A stretch of DNA of 64,000 nt. Origin: Streptomyces canus. Its GTDB lineage: Bacteria; Actinomycetota; Actinomycetes; Streptomycetales; Streptomycetaceae. Positions 59,119-64,000 of the stretch are shown here, piece by piece. The stretch spans positions 59,288 to 123,287 of the forward strand of contig NZ_KQ948658.1 in NCBI RefSeq assembly GCF_001514145.1, read 5' to 3'. The notes below the pieces were generated by a model that was not told the DNA's origin, ran no database searches, and saw only the letters and a program-made list of their open reading frames with translations. Position 1 is the stretch's first letter. Each line of letters opens with the position of its first letter. Made by a program: the position numbers and the translations under genes.

Positions 59119-60636
59119 ATGGACCGGTACGGGACACGGCGGCTGCGGGCCGCCCTCCTCGCACTCACCGCGGCGGGCGGCCTGCTCCTGACGGGATGCG
59201 GGGCGGGCGGCTCGGGCGACGACAGCAGTAAGGACCGGGCGAACGGCGCCAGCGCCTTCCCGGCCCCCGAGTACAGCCGGGGAAGCGAACGGGACGACGA
59301 GTCCCGTGACACCGCCCCCGACCACCTCTCCACCTTCGCCCTCGACGTCGACACCGCGTCCTACGGCTACGCCCGCCGCACCCTCGCCGACGGACAGCTC
59401 CCCGACCCCTCGACGATCCGCCCCGAGGAGTTCGTCAACAGCTTCCGCCAGGACTACGAGCGTCCCGACGGCAACGGCTTCACGGTGACCGTGGACGGCG
59501 CCCGCACCGACGAGAAGAACTGGTCCCTGGTCCGCGTGGGCCTGGCCACCCGGAACGCGGCCGGGCCGCGCGGCGAACGCCCGCCGGCCGCGCTCACCTT
59601 CGTCATCGACATCTCCGGCTCCATGTCCGAACCCGGCCGGCTCGACCTCGCCCAGAAGTCCCTCGACGTGATGACGGACCGGCTGCGCGACGACGACTCG
59701 GTCGCGATCGTCACCTTCAGCGACAAGGCCGAGACCGTCCTGCCGATGACCCGCCTCGACGGCAACCGCGACGAGATCCACGACGCGATCGACGGCCTGG
59801 AGCCCACGTTCTCCACCAACCTCGCGGCCGGCGTCGAGACCGGCTACGCCACCGCCGTCAAGGGCCTGCGCGAGGGTGCCACGAACCGGGTCGTCCTGGT
59901 CTCCGACGCCCTTGCCAACAACGGCGACACCGACCCCGACTCCATCCTCGACCGCATCGACGGCGCCCGCCGCGAGCACGGCATCACCCTCTTCGGCGTC
60001 GGCGTGGGCAGCGACTACGGCGACGCCCTGATGGAACGCCTCGCCGACAAGGGCGACGGCCACACCACGTACGTCTCGGACGAGAAGGACGCCCGCGAGG
60101 TCTTCTGCGAGCAGCTCCCGCAGAACATCGACCTCACCGCCCGCGACGCCAAGGCCCAGGTCGCCTTCGATCCGGAGACGGTCACCGACTTCCGGCTCGT
60201 CGGCTACGACGACCGCCGCGTCGCCGACGACGACTTCCGCGACGACCGCGTCGACGGCGGCGAGGTCGGCCCCGGTCACACCGTCACCGCCCTCTACGCC
60301 GTCCGCACCCGGGCGGGCGCGGACGGCCACCTCGCCACCGCCACCGTTCGCTGGCAGGACCCCGAGACCCGCACCCCGCACGAGGAGTCGGGCCAACTGG
60401 AGTCGGACAGCCTCGCCGACTCCCTGGGCAGCGCGAGCCCGCGCCTCCAGGTCACCGCGGTGGCCGCCTACTTCGCCGACGCCCTCCGCCGGGGCGACGA
60501 CCGCTGGAGCCCCCTGCCGGGAGCCCCACGCCTGAGCGAACTGGCCGACCGGGCGGACACGTTGGCGGACATCACGGAGGACCGGGCGGTACGGCAGCTC
60601 GCCGACACCATCCGGCAGGCGAGGCACCTCGAGTGA
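59119..60636 (+). CDS. VWA-domain lipoprotein (YfbK type)
   Basis: The 505-residue protein has a signal with lipobox LLTGC (Cys27), so it is a membrane-anchored lipoprotein outside the cell. The DHLSTFALDVDTASYGYARR segment is the YfbK-family leader domain; the VWA domain follows with a complete metal site (FVIDISGSMSEPGRLDLAQK, TFSTNLAAGVETGY and the Asp in VVLVSDALANNGDTDPDS). The C-terminal part matches the DUF3520-like end of this family. Its role is unknown; VWA domains bind proteins through a divalent metal. It stands between an ABC operon and a chaplin gene. Confidence 0.9.
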   Translation: MDRYGTRRLRAALLALTAAGGLLLTGCGAGGSGDDSSKDRANGASAFPAPEYSRGSERDDESRDTAPDHLSTFALDVDTASYGYARRTLADGQLPDPSTIRPEEFVNSFRQDYERPDGNGFTVTVDGARTDEKNWSLVRVGLATRNAAGPRGERPPAALTFVIDISGSMSEPGRLDLAQKSLDVMTDRLRDDDSVAIVTFSDKAETVLPMTRLDGNRDEIHDAIDGLEPTFSTNLAAGVETGYATAVKGLREGATNRVVLVSDALANNGDTDPDSILDRIDGARREHGITLFGVGVGSDYGDALMERLADKGDGHTTYVSDEKDAREVFCEQLPQNIDLTARDAKAQVAFDPETVTDFRLVGYDDRRVADDDFRDDRVDGGEVGPGHTVTALYAVRTRAGADGHLATATVRWQDPETRTPHEESGQLESDSLADSLGSASPRLQVTAVAAYFADALRRGDDRWSPLPGAPRLSELADRADTLADITEDRAVRQLADTIRQARHLE

Positions 60637-60662
60637 CCATCCCGCCAGGCAGCCGACCGGGA

Positions 60663-61358
60663 TCACCCCTGGCGGCTGCCCGCGCTCGAACGAGAGCGCC
60701 GGTACAGCACCGCTCCGGCGGTCAGCAGGGCCAGGCTCGCCACGCTCGGCACCCAGGGGCTGTCGGACCCGGTGTGCGCGAGGGTGGCGGCCGCCTCCGG
60801 CTGTACGACGGCGGGGGACCCCTTCGGCGCCGTGTGCGCCTTGGCCGGGTGTGACGGCTGGTGCGGGACCCGCGGGGTGGACGGTACGGACCGGTCCTCG
60901 GACTCGTTGGGACGGTCGACCGGGCCGTTGACCGACTCGTTGCCGAAGGCGGGATTGCCGATACCCACCAGGTTCGCGCTGTTGCCGGTGAGGTTCACGG
61001 GCAGATCAACCGGAAGCTGGACGTTGTTGCCGGAGACCACGCCCGGCGAGTCGTGAGCGCTGCCGTGGGCCGCGGCCCCGCCCGGCGCCTCGGACGACTT
61101 GCCGTGCCCGGCTTTGACGCCCTCGTTGGCACAGCGGTTGCCCATGGCGGGGTTGAGGAGCCCGACCACGTTCAGGGTGTTCCCGCACACGTTCACCGGG
61201 ACGTCCACGGGCAACTGGATGTTGTTGCCGGAGATCACCCCGGGCGAGCCCTCTGCGGAACCGTCAGCGGTGGAGTCGGCCTGCGCCGGCCCCGCGACTG
61301 CCATCGCACCGGAGGCGACGGCGACGGCGATCACACTGTTTCGGATAGCCCGTTTCAT
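60663..61358 (-). CDS. Long chaplin with two chaplin domains and a sortase signal
   Basis: ATG at 61358 gives 231 residues. A signal peptide (about 1-27, ending AQA) is followed by chaplin domain 1 (SPGVISGNNIQLPVDVPVNV to MGNRCANEG, Cys58 and Cys76) and chaplin domain 2 (SPGVVSGNNVQLPVDLPVNL to FGNESVNG) in which the two Cys are replaced by Thr124 and Glu141. A Pro/Ser-rich linker, a LAHTG sortase motif (193-197), a helix (203-220) and a basic tail complete a ChpA/B/C-type wall-anchored chaplin. Chaplins assemble into the hydrophobic sheath of aerial hyphae. Two GTGAAAC copies lie upstream at 61405 and 61416. Confidence 0.93.
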   Translation of the reverse strand: MKRAIRNSVIAVAVASGAMAVAGPAQADSTADGSAEGSPGVISGNNIQLPVDVPVNVCGNTLNVVGLLNPAMGNRCANEGVKAGHGKSSEAPGGAAAHGSAHDSPGVVSGNNVQLPVDLPVNLTGNSANLVGIGNPAFGNESVNGPVDRPNESEDRSVPSTPRVPHQPSHPAKAHTAPKGSPAVVQPEAAATLAHTGSDSPWVPSVASLALLTAGAVLYRRSRSSAGSRQG

Positions 61359-61704
61359 GGGTTCCCTGCCCTTTCGACACGTCGCGGGCACTCACCCGCA
61401 CTCTGTGAAACGCGCGTGAAACCATGGAAGTAATGGTTTGTCAGCCTTTTGCCCACTCCCAGGGTCGTGGGGCAGTCGGCTCGGAGGCTGGTGGTTGCTC
61501 GTCGGCCCTGGTGGTGGCGTGTGGGAGGGCGACGGGTGGCGACACGCCGCGCGCCACCGCCCGGCCGACCCCAGCCTCTGCCCGATCACCGCTCTCCGAC
61601 GCGGCTGCCCGCGATTTCCATCAGTGAGCTCCTTCGAGTTGGTCACCAAACAGGTGACGGTCCATCTAGCGCGTCGAGCGAGGCCCCTGGGCTGTTGATC
61701 GAGA
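61359..61704. other. Gap between the chaplin gene and the IS remnant; no gene recognised
   Basis: The right flank of the chaplin gene must hold its promoter; the direct repeats GTGAAAC at 61405-61411 and 61416-61422 are the only clear pattern. The remainder, about 280 bases, shows no coherent frame on either strand. It may contain the eroded left end of the insertion sequence that follows. Confidence 0.4.
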
Positions 61705-62166
61705 TGTCCGACGTCTCAACCACGCTGCTCGGGGGCCTCGTTGGTCATCTATCCTGCCGCGCTCGACCTGCCGGATGTGCTCGTGGAATGGGTGACCGTG
61801 CTCGCCGTCACCCGCGATCGTGACCGGCGCTGCAAGCTCCGCCCGTCTCAGTGTGTGGTGGTGGCACTGGTGTACCTGCCTGAACAGACCACCCTTGCGA
61901 AGATCGCTGCAGTGTTCGGGATCAGCGAGTCCACCGCCAACGCCTACACCAGCGCGGTCATCCGCCTACTCACCGCGCGTGTGTCGGGCCTGTTGAAGGT
62001 CCTGCGCGAGGCCGACCCCGACTTCGCCCTGATGGACGGCACCCTGGCCGACAAGACCGTCAACAGGGCGCTGTCCGAGGCGCGGGCACCGGTCGAGCGC
62101 GGTGTTGCGCGACTGAAGGCCTGACAGATCTTCCGCAGATCCCCGTGCAGTCCCAAACCGCATGAC
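61705..62166 (+). pseudogene. Decayed IS5-type transposase remnant
   Basis: A transposase N-terminus begins at about 61705 (MSDVSTTLLGGLV), then one extra base shifts the frame into VIYPAALDLPDVLVEWVTVL, a helix-turn-helix (LAKIAAVFGISESTANAYTS) and LREADPDFALMDGTLAD with the first catalytic Asp. The text then jumps directly to the C-terminal KTVNRALSEARAPVERGVAR, so the core of the DDE domain is deleted; a TGA follows where relatives continue IFRRS. I recognise the family as HTH_Tnp_4/DDE_Tnp_4 Streptomyces IS5-like elements. Terminal repeats were not found. Confidence 0.8.
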
Positions 62167-62436
62167 GTCAGGGAGCGGCAACGCTGAAGAAGCTCAGTTC
62201 AGGGCGAGGGTCGGGCCGACGCGGCCGACGTGGTGGGCGAGGCGGAGTCCGCCGGCCGTGAGCCACTGCCGACGACCACCGCGTGACGCTCGGGGCCGGG
62301 GGAGGCCCAGTCGCTGCGAAGTTGGCCTTCGTCCAGTCGGAAAAGTGCGCCGATGGGCCGTCGCCCTTCACGGCCCGAAGGACTTCGTCGGCGAGGTAAC
62401 CGGCAGTGTCATGGCCGCAGGCTGCATGATGAGGCC

Positions 62437-62817
62437 ATGCTGACTGGACCTGTACTTGTCTATGACGGTGACTGTGCCTTCTGTACCACCTCGGTGTTCT
62501 TCGCCAAGGAGCGGCTACGTCCGCGTTGCGAGATCACCCAGTGGCAGGCAACTGATCTGGACGCGCTGGGCGTCAGCCAGGAGCGGGCCGAATACGAATT
62601 GTTGTGGGTCACGCCCCATGGAGCAGTGCATGGTGGCGCGCAGGCCGTCGCCAAACTGCTGATGAGCGTCGGTGGAGGCTGGGCGGTACTGGGGGCACTG
62701 ATCAGTCTCCCGCCTACTCGCTGGATCGCCCATGGGGTCTACCGGGTCATCGCAGGAAACCGTGACCGCGTGCCGGGCGGCACAGCGGCATGCGCACTTC
62801 ACGAGAACCGCCGATAG
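62437..62817 (+). CDS. DCC-family (DUF393) thiol-disulfide oxidoreductase-like protein
   Basis: ATG at 62437 gives 126 residues. The start VLVYDGDCAFCTTSVFFAKE carries the DxxCxxC motif that defines the DCC family, followed by the usual LWVTPHGAVHGGAQAVAKLL and WAVLGALISLPPTRWIAHGV, a hydrophobic segment, and a basic end. The family is thioredoxin-like by prediction but biochemically poorly known. It follows the IS remnant with no related neighbours. GC content begins to fall to its right. Confidence 0.88.
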   Translation: MLTGPVLVYDGDCAFCTTSVFFAKERLRPRCEITQWQATDLDALGVSQERAEYELLWVTPHGAVHGGAQAVAKLLMSVGGGWAVLGALISLPPTRWIAHGVYRVIAGNRDRVPGGTAACALHENRR

Positions 62818-63236
62818 CGATCACTGCAAGGCGCCTCGGCAGCCGATAGATGTCGGTGAAGACGGCCGAGGGGTATTGGGCACCGTTATTAATATTCTCG
62901 CAGGCAGGCCGACGCTGCCCGCGTGTGCTTGCCCGGGTGCCGGCTGCGAAATGTTCTCGCAGGTCAGAGCGATATTTCTGGTCAAGATTCCCGACGGGGC
63001 ATACAGCATGATGGCATGCATTTTTTAACACTAAGGATTCCCTTTTCGTGGGTGACAATATGACTATTCCCGGCCGGGAGTTCGCACGGTTCTTCAGAAT
63101 GGCCTCGCCGTCCAACTGAGTGATCGCTCTGCAGTCACTCGGACGCATTGAACGTGTCGCCCTTTTCATAACCCCTTTATACGTAGGATGCGTGCGACGG
63201 AAATCATTCCAGCTACTCTGAAGGAGCACTCCCTCA
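62818..63236. other. 419-base, comparatively AT-rich gap before the DUF3494 gene
   Basis: The gap is clearly richer in A and T than the rest of the window (for example TTATTAATATTC near 62889 and CTTTTCATAACCCCTTTATA near 63160). It must hold the promoter of the secreted protein. I see no RNA gene or coding frame. The base composition suggests recent acquisition together with the gene that follows. Confidence 0.55.
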
Positions 63237-64000
63237 ATGACGCCAAGTAGCCCGGGTGCACGTCGAGGGCGCCTGAAACCAATGTGGATCAGCGCTCTAA
63301 TCGTCCCGCTGATCGCCACCGGTATCCTGGCGACGACTTCGACGCCGGCGAGCGCCATCGCGACGGCCGTTCCGCTCGGTACCGCGGAAAGTTTCGCGGT
63401 TCTGGCCGGCGCGTCAATCACCAATACCGGCCCCTCGGCCATCACTGGGGACATCGGAGTGAGTCCGGGAACGTCCATCACCGGATTTCCGCCCGGCCTG
63501 GTGGACGGAACTCAGCACTCCGCGGACGCTGTGGCGCTTCAGGCCAAGTCCGATCTGGTCGCGGCGTACAACGACGCGGCGGGACAGGCCACGGACGAGG
63601 CGCTTCCTCCAGATGCGGGTGGTCTGACCCTGGTCCCGGGCGTATACACCGCATCGTCCGGGCTGGGGCTCACCGGTACGCTCACCCTGGATGCTCAGGA
63701 CAACCCTGATGCGGTGTGGGTGTTCCAGGTCGGTTCGACCCTGACCACAGCCTCCGCAAGCGAGGTGAGCCTCATCAACGGCGCCTCGCCCTGCAATGTG
63801 TTCTGGAAGATCGGCAGTTCAGCGACTCTCGGCACGAGTTCCACGTTCGTGGGCAACATCCTGGCCCTGACGTCGATCTCTGCCACCACAGGGGCAAGCA
63901 TCGACGGGCGGGCGCTGGCCCGTACCGGCTCTGTGACGCTGGACACCAACAGGATCACGCGGCCTGAGTGTGAGGCGGGGACGACGGGTACCACGACGAC
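63237..64000 (+). CDS. Secreted DUF3494 ice-binding-like protein, C-terminus outside the window
   Basis: ATG at 63237 follows GAAGGAG and the frame is open to the right edge (254 codons). A signal peptide (about 1-40) ends in TPASA. The mature part reads as DUF3494: VPLGTAESFAVLAGASITNT, SAITGDIGVSPGTSITGFPP, ALQAKSDLVAAYNDAAGQAT, GLTLVPGVYTASSGLGLTGT, VWVFQVGSTLTTASASEVSL and FVGNILALTSISATTGASID. This is the beta-solenoid fold of type 1 ice-binding proteins, also used as adhesins. A Thr-rich linker begins at the edge (GTTGTTTT). Whether it binds ice or acts as an adhesin cannot be told. Confidence 0.9.
   Translation, partial: MTPSSPGARRGRLKPMWISALIVPLIATGILATTSTPASAIATAVPLGTAESFAVLAGASITNTGPSAITGDIGVSPGTSITGFPPGLVDGTQHSADAVALQAKSDLVAAYNDAAGQATDEALPPDAGGLTLVPGVYTASSGLGLTGTLTLDAQDNPDAVWVFQVGSTLTTASASEVSLINGASPCNVFWKIGSSATLGTSSTFVGNILALTSISATTGASIDGRALARTGSVTLDTNRITRPECEAGTTGTTT

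Noticed and set aside
61741..62124. A genuine 127-residue helix-turn-helix gene
   Set aside because: Its two halves match the ends of a longer transposase, with the catalytic core missing, so it is treated as a remnant.

Overview
The window is high-GC actinobacterial DNA and almost certainly Streptomyces. It has dense genes with GTG and TTG starts, many ATGA/GTGA stop-start overlaps, a chaplin, a sortase LAxTG signal, several LacI regulators and secreted CBM/ricin-type glycosidases. From memory and unchecked, the order of the right two thirds (rbs operon, recD2, gltA, copA/copZ, mmsA, chaplin) recalls one block of the S. coelicolor chromosome. I saw no rRNA, tRNA, CRISPR array or intact mobile element.

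Layout. 1-12 kb holds a truncated Tat-exported GH3 enzyme, an EPSP synthase with two GNAT acetyltransferases, a LysR/serine-hydrolase pair, an MFS exporter, a TIM-barrel isomerase, a MarR-GNAT fusion and small metabolic proteins. 12-16.5 kb is a LacI gene divergent from a coupled Gfo/Idh/MocA - DUF993 - sugar isomerase operon. 17.5-27.3 kb is a glycan-use locus: LacI regulator, binding-protein ABC importer, GH63-like enzyme and a 1064-residue secreted clan GH-A/CBM35/ricin enzyme, with perfect palindromic operators. 28-34 kb is the ribose operon rbsR-rbsA-rbsCB-rbsK-rbsD, in which permease and binding protein form one polypeptide. 34.4-38.7 kb holds recD2 and gltA; the 3' end of gltA and its terminator are tandemly duplicated. 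39-46.5 kb has the copper exporter copA/copZ with a CsoR-type box, a TetR/MMPL pair, an alcohol dehydrogenase and a GNAT. 47-55.3 kb is a myo-inositol operon (iolC, a Cgl0159-type aldolase, iolB, iolD, iolA) divergent from an iolE/iolH-type gene. 55.4-59 kb encodes a secreted alpha/beta hydrolase fused to an ABC ATPase, plus its permease. 59-64 kb has a VWA lipoprotein, a long chaplin, an IS remnant, a DCC-family protein and a partial DUF3494 ice-binding-like secreted protein.

How the parts relate. Much of the window is sugar uptake and catabolism under LacI control. The Gfo/DUF993 operon and the inositol locus lie 36 kb apart but share two exact motifs in their control regions (AGCGCTTGCTGT and TTGTCCAGAC), so one regulator may serve both. 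The most unusual items are the hydrolase-ABC fusion, the permease-binding-protein fusion, the gltA tail duplication and the shared-motif sugar regulon. All family names rest on motif recognition by eye; no search was run.
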